Assembly: GCA_014529385.2 (NCBI GenBank)
Contig: CM043953.1
Location: forward strand, 67,884,372-67,948,371
DNA length: 64,000 nt
Source: Adiantum capillus-veneris
Lineage: Eukaryota > Streptophyta > Polypodiopsida > Polypodiales > Pteridaceae
Direction of reading: 5' to 3'
A model generated the notes under the pieces. That model saw nothing but the letters and a program-made list of their open reading frames with translations, was not told the DNA's origin and made no database searches. This document shows, one piece after another, positions 22,481 to 34,888 of this stretch. Every line of letters starts with the position of its first letter. The first letter of the stretch is position 1. The position numbers were made by a program, and so were the translations under genes.

Positions 22481-24420
22481 TATGCAGAGGTACATGGATC
22501 GCGATCCATGACCCCCTATCAAATTTTTACTTGAAATTTTGATAGTATGTAGACAAGGTCATTTGCAGGCTGTGTACCGATTTTCAACAAATTGTGAGGT
22601 CGGGGGATATGATCATGATCCATGTTCCACCACATATGGACTTGATCTCTTGGAAGCTTGTTGCACTCTATGTCCACAAGCTAAATCTCAAATATTTTTG
22701 GATTTGGACTTGTTTTGATAGGTCAAATGCTCAGTACTTGGTATGCACTACAGTTTTTAGTCTGTCACTTTGCTTTTTTTTTTTTCCCCAAAAATGGACT
22801 TGGGCATATGTTTCCTTATGTGTGCACTATTGATCTGGAAAAAGTTAGCTCAAGCTGATCCAAATTGACTTTTTTTGGTACCATCAGAATCAACATGACT
22901 AGTAGGTCCTATGGCATCAATTTTTTTTGAAAATGGACCTTTGGATTGAAAATTAGGTCAGTTCTGGCACTTTGTCAGAGCACTTGCCAGTTTTGGACTT
23001 TTAGTCTGGTTTTTGATATCCAAATTCACTTTTGAAAAATCACTAGACTCCTCGTGATGTCCTCTAGCTATGGTACAAGTTTGGTCTCAGTCAGTGGGAA
23101 GGGAACATGGATCCCGATCCACGTACCCTTGTGTTAGAAGGTATTAAAACTTGGCACACAACTTCCCTTTGGTTCACTTATCTATGCTATATAGTTTTTG
23201 TATAATTTGAACTTGTTTAGATAACGCAAAAGTCAATCCCTAGGTCTTTTTTAGAGTTTCCACCTTAGACTAATTTTTTCCCTTTTGATCTACTTTTTGA
23301 ACTTTGTTGACAATGCTCCTTTGGGGAGGTTTGTTCACAATGGTCTCTGCCACAAGATGGTATACTTTTGTCCAAAAATTCCTCAAGGGGTCATGGATCG
23401 CGATCCATGTTCACCCACATATGGACTTGATATTTAGTGACCTGATAAACTATGATGTTTGTAGCCTGCTCATCAAGAAATTTTTGAATTTGGATCAGTT
23501 TTGCCCAACCAAAAGTGAACTCTAAAATCTATTGTGAGGACAACTTTGACAATGTTCTATTTTTGGCTCTTTTGACCACTTTTTAAAACTTTTTTGCAAA
23601 TGGTTCTTTTGGAAAATGTGTTTCAACTTGTATCAATTACCCACTTGTCAATTCCCTACCAAAGATCATGATGAGGTGCATGAATCGCGATCCATGTTTG
23701 ACCTCATTTTGACATGAAACTTGGACAACTTATATATAGTCCATGTTATAGTGACACTCTTCCCTAAATCTTATTGAATTCGAATCACTTTTGCCCCACC
23801 AAAAGCTAAATTTTGTGTCTGCTTTGCGGTTTTTGACTGTCTGGTAGAATTTTGGTGTTTTGATCAACTTCTTGCAATTTTTTGATAAAGTTTCTTTTGG
23901 CAAAGTTGTTCCACCCTTTTCTGGAAGCATCTTGTCATGAATTTTGTTCTATTGGTTCTCAATTCCATGTAGAAGCCAAATCTCACCCCTTTTTGAATTT
24001 GGAACACCAAAAGTTTAAAACCCCAAATTTTGTGTCTGAAATGCTTGTTTTTTTATTTTTGTCCTATCAACCAATTTTGATGTGATTTTTGAGTTTTTCT
24101 TTCAAGAAAAATTGATCAAAGCAATATCCCACTGATGCACAATCTCGTCGGTCACTTTTTTTTGCAAAATTGGTCTTTGGGGGTCATGGATCGGCGATCC
24201 ATGTTCCTCCATAAAATCAGGCCAAAACTTTCCAGATTGCTTTTATAGAGTATGCCAATGCCCTTGATCCACAACTTTTTGAATCTGGATCACTTATCAC
24301 TTTTTTGGTCCCTACCATCAAATTTTCAGAATTTTAGAGTTATGGTCGTCTTTGCCAAAATATGGTTTTCATCCTTTTCTCCCTCAATCTTTTAGCCCAA
24401 ATTTGATGGTGTTAGTTTCC
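22480..24420. repeat. Degenerate tandem repeat with a palindromic box
   Basis: Diverged units repeat the order palindrome CATGGATCGCGATCCATG, then ACATATGGACTTGAT, then a T-rich part with TTTTTGAATTTGGATCA, CACCAAAAG and TTTTGACCA. Boxes lie at 22493-22510 (perfect), 22607-22624 (altered), 23106-23123 (two changes), 23392-23409 (perfect), 23679-23696 (one change) and 24185-24203 (one inserted base). Spacing is 114, 499, 286, 287 and 506 bp, suggesting a base unit near 287 bp. The box is better kept than the sequence between boxes. Confidence 0.82.
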
Positions 24421-24749
24421 ACTTACCCTACTCCTCAGTACTAAAATGAAACATGAACAAAAACAAATAAAACAATAAAAAATAAAGTCATAACAGAAAC
24501 AATACAACACTATGAAAGCATAGAGAAAATCGAAGAATGAAATGCTTTTGGCTATCTCACTCACAACCCTCTTTAGCTCTTGAGAATAGACCTAACAAGT
24601 CCTTGAGTTCTAGACTCTACCAAGCACTAAACCCCATGTCTATTGCTTCATTGCTAAGGTGTAAAAGGAATGGAAGACAAATATTTGAAAAAGAACGGTT
24701 TTTATACGATCAGGTCACTCACCATCTAAGGATCATAACCCCGTAGAAA

Positions 24750-24980
24750 CGGCACCAATGTTAGCGGGTCGTTTGCGATGGACATGTGTTGCATAGCTAT
24801 TTGGCACTAACATAATGTCAATACTCAAGGAAGTGACTCGGATGGGGCACGAAGACTTTTTGAAGTTGTCAATATCAGGAAGTGAACCTAACAAGAAAGC
24901 ACAAAAACTTAACAAGAAAATCACCACTCAATGATCTAGGAAATCTGCCTATATCCTTTCTCACCGCTCTATGTCATCAT
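24750..24980 (-). mobile_element. Possible LTR edge with primer-binding site
   Basis: On the minus strand CCGCTAACA is followed by TTGGTGCCGTTTCTACGGGG, which resembles the junction of LTR end and primer-binding site in plant gypsy elements (TTGGCGCCGTTGCCGGGG). The LTR would extend to the right from 24759, beginning TGTTAGCGGG as seen on the plus strand, and the internal region to the left into the 287-bp repeats. The far LTR end is not identified, so the span is a guess. Confidence 0.35.
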
Positions 24981-25532
24981 GTCATTTTTGGCATTCGAAT
25001 GGACTCGACATGCAACGAAACTTTAGGAGGAGGTCTAGGGGACACTATCCTACCAAGTCTGTCGCAATCCGACAAGGTACCAAAATCACGATCCATCATG
25101 AAAAAGGTCCTGAAAACTACAACAGAGTATACAAAAAATGCTACCCTATGGTCTAAGAACACTCTCCTAGGGTCAAAATGTCCACTCAAATCTGCCATTA
25201 AGACTCACTAACGCATAGTTGCGAACCACATCAAAACTGACAATGCTTACACTTGAATGAAAGAGCAAAGAGAGATGAACACAATGCAAGTTTCGGAATT
25301 GAAAACAGATTACCCAATCATTAGAAAGTTGACTACAAGTTGGAGTAGCTTAGTAGCGTGAGCGTACTTTTTTCAGAGATCTTTCTTCTTCTACCGATTT
25401 GGACAAGATTAAATTAAATGTAAAAATGCCTACACCAAACAACACAAAGAAAGTATAATGCTTTATGGGACATTGTGGTTACTACAGGAGATTATACACA
25501 TGTATACCCCTATACATACTTATAACAGTCTT

Positions 25533-25740
25533 TGTGTGGATGCATGAGTGTGAGGAATCATTTGAAAAGTTGAAGAAAGCACTCATAGCCGCTCCAATAT
25601 TGAAAGCACCAAATTGGATGAAGATCTTTCATGTCCATATTGATGCTTTGGCATTTGCTATTGGCTCGGGGGGTTCAGTATGTGTAAAACTATCATATCA
25701 CGTGCGTTCAAGACATGTTTGTAGAACCCCTTATCTGTAA
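25533..25740 (+). pseudogene. Gypsy RT/RNase H junction fragment
   Basis: Encodes WMHECEESFEKLKKALIAAP, then ILKAPNWMKIFHVHIDALAF, the hallmark block at the start of the Ty3/gypsy RNase H (LTSAPVL...PDW...F.V..DAS). The sequence breaks off after GSGGS, and about 200 bp of unrelated AT-rich DNA intervene before the next block. Confidence 0.8.
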
Positions 25741-25947
25741 ATTTTGTTAAGAATATAATGTACCCTTTTCTTTTAAAATTTGTAAGTTTTTTTCAAATTT
25801 GAAAAAAATAATACCCTTCTGTATATATATTTCTGTAAGTTTCAAGAACTTTAAATACCTCTCTGTTGAACTCACGTGATAGGTTACATTTTTATTAGGT
25901 GGCCTCCCTGGGGCTATTGGATGCATCTTGGTTTAGACATGAGAAGG

Positions 25948-26215
25948 AAATATGGATTTCCCAGTCTACTATGCAAGCAGGCAGCTTAACAGTGCTGAAA
26001 AGAACTATACCACCACGGAGAGAGAGGGGCTTGGGATGATATGTGCTCTTCAGAAATTTCAACATTACCTCCTTGAAAATAAGTTTGTTTTTTCACCGAT
26101 CATGAAGCCCTCCTATACCTTGTAAACAAAGCATGCAATATTGGGAGAATTGTACAATGGTCTATCATATTGCTAGAATTTGACTTTACAGTCATGGTTA
26201 AAAAGAAAAAAAGGC
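25948..26215 (+). pseudogene. Gypsy RNase H fragment
   Basis: In shifting frames the strand reads VYYASRQLNSAEKNYTTTER, then ICALQKFQHYLLENKF and TDHEALLYLVNK, ending WSIILLEFDFTV. This is the Ty3/gypsy RNase H core (YYASR..., TERE, FTDH.AL). At least two single-base shifts are present. Confidence 0.85.
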
Positions 26216-26273
26216 AGAAGCTTCAGAAGGGGTACATGATGAAATCCCTGTCGCATATCTTTTCAATGTTGAA

Positions 26274-26620
26274 ATGGTACCAAAATTGTCTCAGGAAATA
26301 GTTGGTTTACTATCCAATGGAGGTGAGCTCGATAGAATGGTGCAGAAACTTAAACAACAAACGGTTCAACAATCAAGGTATTTCCAATTAACTGGAGGAT
26401 GTTTGTATCATTTAGTCTTGGACAATATGTTAAAATTATGCATAGGTCCAGAGGAGTACATCTGCTATCTTTTGGAAGCACATGTTTATGACTTAGCATT
26501 TCATTGCTTGCAAACAAAAACATACCAGCGCTTGAAATAATTAGGTGTTTATTGGCCAAATATGTACACTGATGTTTATGTGTACATAACTATTTGTGCT
26601 ACATACAGGTCGAAACCACT
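26274..26620 (+). pseudogene. Gypsy integrase zinc domain, first version
   Basis: 88 open codons end TKTYQRLK. Beyond a TAA the frame continues LGVYWPNMYTDV and YVYITICATYRSKP. With EAHVYDLAFHC this is the H-H-C-C zinc domain of the integrase (H...GHF, KT, YWP, C..C), with the second Cys altered to Tyr. Confidence 0.75.
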
Positions 26621-26624
26621 AGAA

Positions 26625-27030
26625 GAACATGCAATGCTGTTTCATGTAACACTTACACCAAAGTGGAGCCAATATATAATTGACCACCTGAAAATGAGGA
26701 AGTTTCCTGAATATACCTCTAGAGCACAACAAAGGGCCATCGAAATAGAGGTTCAGGACTTTGCACTAATTGGAAACCAACTATATAAGAGAGGAAAGAA
26801 AAACCAGTTTCAGATATGTGCGACTAAAAACATGTATTTGCCAATCCTAGAGCAGACACAGTCGAGGCCATTTCTCAGGGGATAAGACAACAAAAATTAT
26901 CTTAACCGCTGAAATATGGTGGCCTACATTACACTTGGATGTTGATGAATACATTGTCGTGCCGCTTTGTGGGCATGTCATGAAAGATGAAAATCTGCAT
27001 ACATATTTGAGGTTTTGCAAAACTTATAAA
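26625..27030 (+). pseudogene. Gypsy integrase zinc domain, second version
   Basis: Reads RAIEIEVQDFALIGNQLYKR, then ILEQTQSRPFLRG. In another frame it reads DKTTKIILTAEIWWPTLHLD, followed by VDEYIVVPLCGH. This is again the spacer plus zinc domain of a gypsy integrase, but a different lineage from 26274-26620. Two consecutive versions suggest recombination or nested insertion. Confidence 0.7.
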
Positions 27031-27479
27031 CAATGTTAGTAGCTGTTATGTCAGCAAGAGGACTGAAATGCACGCTAAATGTGGGTTTCGATCCCTAAAA
27101 ATGGAGCTGCTACTTGCAAGCAGAGTTGTAGTGATGCTACCAAAATGTGATTTTATAAGCCAAATTTATAGTGTTTGATGTGCTCTCCATGCTTGTCTTT
27201 ATGGCTCGTCAATCTGAGCTACAACGAAGAAGTTATGTCAGTTTGAAGCTGGACAATTTGCAGATCTGAGCCGGATTGGGTAGTTTCACATGAAGGGCAA
27301 AGCTGATATGAATGCATGGGCCTGAAGTGCTCACTTTGTGGAGCGTGTCATTTTTTCAAATCAGCAATCGAAGTTCTGGCTGCCAAGATATCGACAATTT
27401 AAGTTTCCCTAGGGACCAGTTCTGTACCAGTTTGGTCTCCTCAATGAGTGTGCCAATTGGGAGTTTTTGGCTTTTTGAC

Positions 27480-27990
27480 CAGGTTCTAGAATGCGGTAGA
27501 ACAAGTGCTTGAGGAGTATCTTGTCTGGAATGCCATCTCTTGCAGTACATTGATGGTGGGGAATGTCAGAAAGGGAAGCCGCATTGGGCAGTGCCTTAGC
27601 CAATATGTATGTCAAATGTGGTGCCCTTAGGAGAGCACATAAGGTTATTAATGAGCTTTCGATTCAAATGTCCTTTATTGGAGACCGCTGATAGCAAGAA
27701 ATTCCCAACACGAATGTGGCTTAAGCGAATGCGAATTGAGGGCCTCTCTCAAAATGCAATCGTCTATATTTGCATCTTGAGGGCATGTGGCACTATCCAA
27801 GCCATGGATATGGACAACAAAATTCGCAACGACATTGTGAGTTAAAGACTGTTGAAACTCGAGTTGGTGCTAGTAATGCCTTGATCGATGTGCATGCCAA
27901 ATGTGGTGCCTTTATGGATCAAAGGTCAAAATGGCCGCCCATGCCAATTAAAACAACGGGTTTTTTAACATAATGTGAATGGGGGAGGAA
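27480..27990 (+). pseudogene. Pentatricopeptide repeat (PPR) gene relic
   Basis: In three frames one can read VLEEYLVWNAIS, then GSALANMYVKCGALRRAHKV, RMRIEGLSQNAIVYICILRA and ACGTIQAMDM, and finally VGASNALIDVHAKCGAF. These are successive plant organelle-RNA PPR repeats of the PLS type (NALI.MY.KCG..., F.RM..EG..PN.VTY..IL.ACG). Frameshifts and a missing repeat show that it is dead. No intron is seen. PPR families often spread as intronless copies. Confidence 0.82.
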
Positions 27991-28379
27991 AGGGACCGGC
28001 ATCAAAAAAGGGGAGAGATGGACTCGCGCCGGCTGGGGTGTTGCTCGGATGGGCTCACCCATGAAGCGAAAAATTCATAGTAGACCATGGCAAAGCTTTT
28101 TGAGCCCACTCTTGCCGCATTTGGTGATATTGCAAACTTGAGGATGCCACATCATCATACCCATTCACAAGCCATGTAGATCACGGTGCTGTGACTGCCA
28201 TGGAGGGGGGTTAGAAAATGAGTTTTTTAGGGCTTCGGGAGGGTGTTTGTTAAGGAGGGTATTTTTGGCATAGCATGGGGAAGAAAGGGAGGGAAGAGTG
28301 GGGGTATTGCATAAGAGTAGCACCGAGAAGAGGAAAGGAGGAGGAATCAAAGAGAAGAAGGGAGAAAGAATAAGAACGA

Positions 28380-28440
28380 GGGGGGGGGGGGGGGGGGGAT
28401 TCTAATCTCTCTCCTGCTCTCTCTCTCTCTCTCTCTCTCT
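28380..28440. repeat. Poly-G (19) followed by (CT)n
   Basis: G run 28380-28398, then TCTAATCTCTCTCCTG and CT to 28440. The CxC-type retroelement begins immediately after this CT tract. Confidence 0.93.
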
Positions 28441-30030
28441 AGTATTGCCATAATGTATGACTTGGATATACTTTGACCCTTGGAAATCATGGAGTTGCTT
28501 GGTTTTCCAATTATACATAATACATTGTGCTCTTCTTGGGGATAGAAACTGCTACCTAATGGTTACCCCATTAAATGGGTCTTATGCATGAACTACCTCT
28601 TAGTTAAAATGACCTTGTAATAGATTTTTTTCATTATGGGTTTTTGATTTAACCTTTGATAGTGGATCTGGTCGACGTGTATACTTGATTTCTCTGATGA
28701 TCTGAACGTGGGTGAGTTTACTGTCTTTCTCTCCCATTTTTGACGCGCTCTATTTGGGGAGGATGGTAGCCTGGATGCGGCGCGATGCTTGAGGAAGTCG
28801 GTGGCGAGTTAAAGCCTCTCTGACGCCGCGTGATCTTCTCCCAAATATAGGTCTACTAAGCTGATCCGAAGTGGTTGCGTAGCCTTATAAGGTGAGCCAC
28901 AGGCTCACTTAGTTTTCATTTTGCAAGAAAGTGTGTGTGTGTGTCCTCTCATTGTGTGCATAACCCTTCACTAAGTACATTCTTCAAGCAACACTTGAGG
29001 GCTCAGAAGCATGGCCCCCAACAAGAAATTTGTGGTGGATTCTACTACGGTTAGAGAAAGGTTTTTTGATGCAAAAATATTATAATGGTTTTTTTGTGCT
29101 CTCCCAAATGGAGGATGTCTGGTTTGAATTTAACGTCTTTAACTATGGGCATTGGTTAAATGAACACATAAACTTTCAAACAGATTGAAGGGAATTTATA
29201 AAGCGCTTATGGTTGGGAATTGAGGTAGTTTGTTGTATTGCTACTCACTGGTTTTTCTTATGAAGGTTTTTGTTGCATAAACTCGTAGGGTTGGGATTGA
29301 ATTTGCCAGCTATTGGCTAATGTTTTGACCTCGTACTGCTGCTCTTGGAAATTCTCTTCGGATTGAGTTGTTATTGCATGAAGTTGTTTTAATGGGGTTA
29401 GATGGGCCAACTAAGCTGGCACCGATTACGGTTTGCACAACCTATTAGCTACTACTGTATACAGGCCGATTATAAGGGATTTTTTTCGGATCTCGGGTCG
29501 TATTATGATGTACTATTTGCTAGCATGGATAATTTGAATACTGGGAACTGTTTTGGGGATGGTTCTGGGTGGTCTTGGACAGCCAGTGCTGTAGGTATTG
29601 ATGACATAAGGGTTGGTATGACCAGCTTAAGCTACTCTTACTGCGCCTATTTGGGTGGATCTAGTTAAGGCTTGGCTTAGCTTGACTTTGGGAAATGACG
29701 GTGTAAAATCTTGCCAATGCTCTTCTGGTATGAGTCTTCTTAGCAATCTGAGGATTGATTTGCTAGTTGGTCTTTATGGGCAGCTAGCTTGCATGGTATA
29801 AACATTTTTTTGCCTTTATCTTTATGGGTTTGTCTCCCCCTCTTTGCTGAGATGAGTAGAAGTTGGTACTGATAGAATGCTATGGCTGGGAATTGAAACT
29901 ATGAGTAGGTTGCATAAAGCATCATATGGTTGAAGCTTGTTTTGCTGGTTAATCTATGGATCACTCACTAATGATTCTACAGGTTCTGTTATCTACGGAT
30001 TAGTACTGGTCATAAAGTATCTATTGAACA
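28439..30030 (+). repeat. 1.58-kb direct repeat, copy A (element 5' region)
   Basis: Matches 36091-37672 at roughly 95% with few small indels. Both start CTAGTATT(G/T)CCATAATG and diverge after CTATTGAACA. Both copies keep an 88-codon ORF (29402-29668 and 37046-37312), but its differences are mostly amino-acid changing, so it is not evidence of a protein. Confidence 0.9.
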
Positions 30031-32450
30031 TAATTAGCATTAGAATTGTTGAGAAATGTTCTCTTATTGCTGCTTCTGGCTTTCTTTTGAGAATTTGAGG
30101 CATATGATTGGGCTGGTTACGGTTGGACACGCCGACCGATTCGTTACCGGTTACTGGTATTGGGATGCACGGCCTTATGGAGGGGAATGATAACTCCTTT
30201 TCTGGTTTCTAATGATGTTAGGAGAAAAGACCAGTTATTTGCATATTCTTTTACTGGCTCGGGAATTGCCTAATTATATCCTATTGCATGCAATGATGGG
30301 CTTGAATTACGGTTCAAAATTTAACCCACCTAGCTAATTAAAATGAATTTTGCATATACATTGGAGAAGTTTGCTGTCTATACCGGCTAACTAGCCAATC
30401 TTGTCGCATTATCCCACCTGGTTTTTACAGGTACTTGAGAAGGTATGGTCTTTCACTGATTGGTTTTGGAAAAAAGAATGTGGTGAAATGAATGTACATA
30501 GGTAAAACTAGATTTTTCGATTAAATCATTGACAAATGGAGATTTTATATCTCATTAATGGTATTGTGATATTGTTCCTATTGGAATGATAATGGTCTTC
30601 GACTTGGATAGATAATCTTGCTGGTACGGGACTTCTACAGTACTGGTACTGGTTCTCTCTTTTCCCGTGTACAGAATATGGTAAGAAAACTGTAGGGATA
30701 GTGTGGCTTATGAGAGTAGGTTTTTATTTCAAAACTGCATCTCAATTGAGAATACCCATCACTTATCCTAATCATAGTGGCTTTTGGTCTGTTTGTTGGG
30801 CAGTAGATACGGGATATTGGTTGCTTTTTTGTATAGGATTGTACAAATTCCTGCTTAGGATACTAATAACAAACACTTTGTATTGGTTTTGACTACATTT
30901 GGCTGATATGAAATAATCGGACTTGATTTTATGGACCTAGTATCCAGCTAATTCGGTGGACTTGACACAACAATAGGCTGTCATTGTTTATTTTTTTCTG
31001 CTCTATGGTGTATAGAAACGTTATAGACCATATATACATTAGGATTCACCTCTTCTCTATGTAAATAAATTGTTGGAGTACTTCTGGTTGGTATATATCG
31101 CTTGTATATATCAAAGAATTCTTGATTTGGGCTATATGGGCTCGTAATCAACCACGGTTTGGTTTCAAACTTTTGTCAAGATGTTGGGCTTTGCTTTGGT
31201 GCATCTAAATTGGGAGTATGCTAATGGTTGGTGTGTTGCAGATTCGTTGGTTTTATTGACTCACATTATTGATGGAAAAATGCATCTATTGTCTTGGTCT
31301 TTTGAGAGATTCTCTTAAGAGCTGCTCTTTATAAGGGGATTATGGTTTACTATTTTTTGGCCTGTAGTAATGTATCATGTGGTTTGGTCCCTGCCGACCC
31401 CGGGATACGATTGCTAGATACTAAAACTTGACTGATATAATTCTAAAAATTGATAAATTGTTGAATAATTGTTGATCTGAGGAAGATTTTGACTTCAAAA
31501 ACTACATTAAACTTACTTTTTTTGAAAAGCTTTAACCGTATTTAGATAATGATAAGGAACAATTGGAAAAACCTTTTTCATACTTTATTTTACACTTCAA
31601 ATTAATACAGGGATGTACAATGCAAAAGAGTTGACCTAACACTTTGATAATCTTGTTTTTTTTGCATTATGGAAACTGTTACACATCACTTATATCTAAA
31701 CAACATGGCTTTCTTCTTAGGCTAGTACCAGGGTGACATGGATGACAACTAGGTCACCCAAATTACCTATTATGCGGTTTGAAAACTAACGAATGGTTTG
31801 TTTTCTTACTTTGGATGCACGTAAGGGTGTCCTTTCCTTGGATGCTATTTGAGAGGATGAAATGTTGTACACTTATACTGTAACATTAATCAGGACCTTC
31901 TTTCCCTTATATGGCATGATACTAAGATGTATTTTTTTGGATATTCAGTCGAAAGGAATACATGATTTTGTACTATGGACTATAGACATTGGTCTTTGTA
32001 GTTTGTCTCATGTGTTATGTATATTGTAAATAGATTAAACTCTCGCTCCGTAAGCACATGGGTGCTTTGGGTTTTAGACCTATGGCACCAGGACCTAGTC
32101 TACAGGGTTATTATCCTTAGGAGATGCAGCATGTAACTGGATTTTCTAGAGTAGGGGGTATCCCACACAACCATTATGACCTATGTCTTGGTTGGTTTTA
32201 GGATGGAATATCTACTAGCTTCTCTATTTAGATCTTATTAATATTGATGTTTTTTACTTTAGATTATCCTTGTCTCTGCTGCTCTTGACCTTTCCACCCT
32301 TCCCTTCTCCCCGGCATCCCTGCTTGTGATTAAACTTATCCGGGACCCTTTGGCGGTTTCTCTATTGAACCAATTCTCCAAGGTTACAGAAACCCATGAC
32401 TCTATCATGAATCTGTTAACCTTTAATGATTTGGTTCTTATGCTCGCCAA
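30031..32450. other. Non-coding leader or intergenic stretch
   Basis: 2.4 kb without ORFs of note, between the repeated 5' region and ORF1 of the CxC-type element. It may be the rest of the element leader. Short (TTTT)- and TATA-rich patches only. Confidence 0.5.
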
Positions 32451-32459
32451 TCTGGTGAG

Positions 32460-33428
32460 ATGAAAGAAGAAATACTTCACCTTCAAAAGTTGGCTTCTAA
32501 CCTTGCTGCAATTGAAATGAGTCATAAATCCAATCTTCTTCAGTTCTTGGCTGAAGGAGCCGACCTGTCTAACTTTATCAGGAAACTTTGTGGATTTGCT
32601 TCTTGTTTTGCCACCATTAAATCTTTTGATCCTACTAAAACTCCAAAAAGCCTCTTTTGTAGGGATGATGCTGCTATGGAAGCAGTAAAAAGCTTTCAGC
32701 AAGCACTCAGCTCATCTAGTGAAACTTCTTTACTAGACATGCTTCCAAAAGTCTCGAAGTGTTTTCCCTTCTCACTTGTGAGATAGATTGCTACTGAAGG
32801 AATAGATCTTGACCATCAGCTTTGGGAGCTTCAAAACAAAGCTTTTGTGGCACCTATCTCGATCGAGACTTGGGTTTTTCTTACAGCCCTACCTGCCTCC
32901 AAAGATTGTCGATTGGAGACCCTCAAGGGAGTTCAGTTCTTGGATAAAGGTGATGTCATCAAAGCACCCTTTAGTATGCATTTCTTAGATTCGAGAAAAT
33001 GCCCTATCTTATCTCGCATTTATGCCAAACCAAGGGAACAATGACCTTTTCTAAACAAAGCAGTGAATTCTATTCTGAATCAATCTGGAACATCTACCGC
33101 CCCTACATCAAATGTGCTTGCAAAGCTTTGGATGCAAAAGCAAATTGTGAAAGTAACATCCTTTGGTTTGATCATGCAATTTGGTTCCTCCTCAAACATT
33201 TGGAGGACCTCTTTCCATCACACACAGAGGAGCATTTTCTCCCTATTATTTGTTCTTGGCTTGGGAAGCTATGCGAGCCCAGATCGCTTACCTTCACTTG
33301 AGGAACTTCATGTACGAGGCTCTGAAAGAGCTAAAGTTAGAGCACCTAGTCATCTGCTCTCTAATTTAAGTGCTTCTAAAGGCATCAAACATATCCTATC
33401 CCTTCTCAAACCTTCACTAGATGCATAG
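32460..33428 (+). pseudogene. ORF1 of the CxC-type retroelement, copy 1
   Basis: A broken frame of about 330 codons, homologous throughout to 47104-48096 on the other strand. Shared blocks include LSNFIRKLCG, FCRDDAAMEAVKSFQ, LDHQLWELQNKAF, GVQFLDKGDVIKAPF, FYSESIWNIYRPY and WFDHAIWF. A TAG (32784-32786) and at least two frameshifts interrupt it. I do not recognise a known domain. It carries no CCHC knuckle and no obvious coiled coil. Conservation between two diverged copies argues for a real protein, perhaps the element's nucleic-acid-binding or gag-like factor. Confidence 0.75.
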
Positions 33429-33599
33429 GAGTCCCCTAACCTCAAAAGGCCTTTGTTAACGAGTTCTGCTTCACACTCGATCGCATCTTTTTTATCCCCT
33501 TCTTCTACACCAGGGTCCTCTGAAGGACGTAATAAAGCTAGAATCTATGTCAAAGGCAGGGAGAAGAATCTCCCTATCAAGAAAATGTTTAACTCTTAA

Positions 33600-34473
33600 T
33601 TGTATTGCTCTTACAGATCAATCGGAATGCTTCTGGAAAGCTGTTTTTATGCAAGGAAGAGAATCAAAAGAAGCGAATTGTTCATTGCCATTTTGCGAAT
33701 CATATTCTGGACTTGTTTACTCCAAAAAGTTTGATACAATATGCTTTTTTACATGTGTTTAACAACACCGACAAGGTGGATAACTAACCTTTGGTTGGAC
33801 CTTTGATCCTCCCTTGAAAAACTTTATATATTCCACTGAATTTCTCACTTCAGGCAAACAACCATCTTGTATGTGCTCTATCTTTGGAAATTTTTGTTCT
33901 GACTTTCAGGATTTTGGACAACATGTATGCACTACGGATCTATCTCTTATTAGTTCTAGGGAAATCAAGGACCTATTGTGTAAAGGTCTGAATCGTATCC
34001 CACTCCAACCACTAAATCCACACTTGACATTTGCCACATTACTTACTTGCTTGACTAACATAGTCAAGATACCGAATTTGGACAGTCTACAACATACTAG
34101 ACTTGCTGATTCTCTATCCGCTTGCTTTCAAACATGTATTGAGTCAATCCCACCTGCATGGATTAGTCAGGAAACAACATGGCTTTTCGCCTCACTATCC
34201 TCTCTGATACATAAACTCAAAAAGGCTTGGTTTGTGGTAGGACTTGACAAAGCCCCTCATATACCCACTATTGTCTGTAAACACTTAGACAGGATTATGG
34301 CTCAATCAAGGCTTAAAGGACCGGAATTTTTTCTTTCTGAAATGGGTCCTGAAGAAGCCATTCGTTATCTAGATTCCTCCCTGAAATACTGTAAATTAGA
34401 TAGTCAAAGTTCAAAACTACCTATACTTTTTCCCACTTACAAAGTCACAAGCATAAGTTCAGATGGATTTTAG
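33600..34473 (+). pseudogene. CxC linker domain of the retroelement, copy 1
   Basis: A frame-broken part (33600-33800) with NRNASGKLFLCKEEN and RIVHCHFANHILDLF is followed by the open frame 33814-34473, which contains PSCMCSIFGNFC, then HVCTTDLSLI and IKDLLCKGLNRIP. The spacing C-x-C-x6-C...H-x-C is identical in kind in copy 2 (YCTCVHFATFC...HVCTQDLSII). A short domain with a CxC motif in front of the RT is the mark of Penelope-like elements with a permuted, N-terminal GIY-YIG endonuclease (Naiad/Chlamys group). The 33600-33800 part may be the decayed endonuclease but shows no clear catalytic residues. Confidence 0.72.
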
Positions 34474-34888
34474 ATGCCTCCAACTGTATCATGTTACATG
34501 CCACTAATGTGATCACTGATTGCCTCAATCTTATTCTTACCGACTTTAATAACATTTGTGAAGAAAATTTTCTAACGGTGAAGACCTTCACTAGACTCAT
34601 GATTAATAACTTCTAGCTTGTGAAGAACTCTTCTAAGGTATTCATTAATCTGCCGCATAACATTGTCTCAATGTTTTCAGCTAATATCACACAATTTATG
34701 AAAACATATCCCTCTTTGGGCCTTCTAGGATTTTCTTTGTTCTACAGCAAATTGGCAAATGGTTTTTGCAAGGAGGAATGAGATGGGACACCAAACTATT
34801 TCACTAGCTAGAAGCCCAAGATGGGTAAAAAACATACAAAAGGACCACCCACCCATTATTATCTCTATAATCTAATGGAGATTATTGA

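Larger units (their letters stand above)
25533..27030 (+). mobile_element. Ty3/gypsy pol remnants
   Basis: Broken pol of a Ty3/gypsy retrotransposon in the usual order: RT end and RNase H, then the integrase zinc domain. Many frameshifts and stops. The integrase N-terminal part appears twice in different versions, so the stretch may join pieces of two elements. No LTRs were identified around it. Confidence 0.82.

Noticed and set aside
22493-24203. The regularly spaced palindromes as a CRISPR array or bacterial operator
   Set aside because: Spacing is about 287 bp with diverged but related intervening sequence, and the genome is a plant. It is a tandem repeat.
28660-28700. CTGATGATCTGAACG in the repeated leader as a second hammerhead ribozyme
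   Set aside because: No stem II and no GAAA follow CTGATGA. Only part of the core is present.
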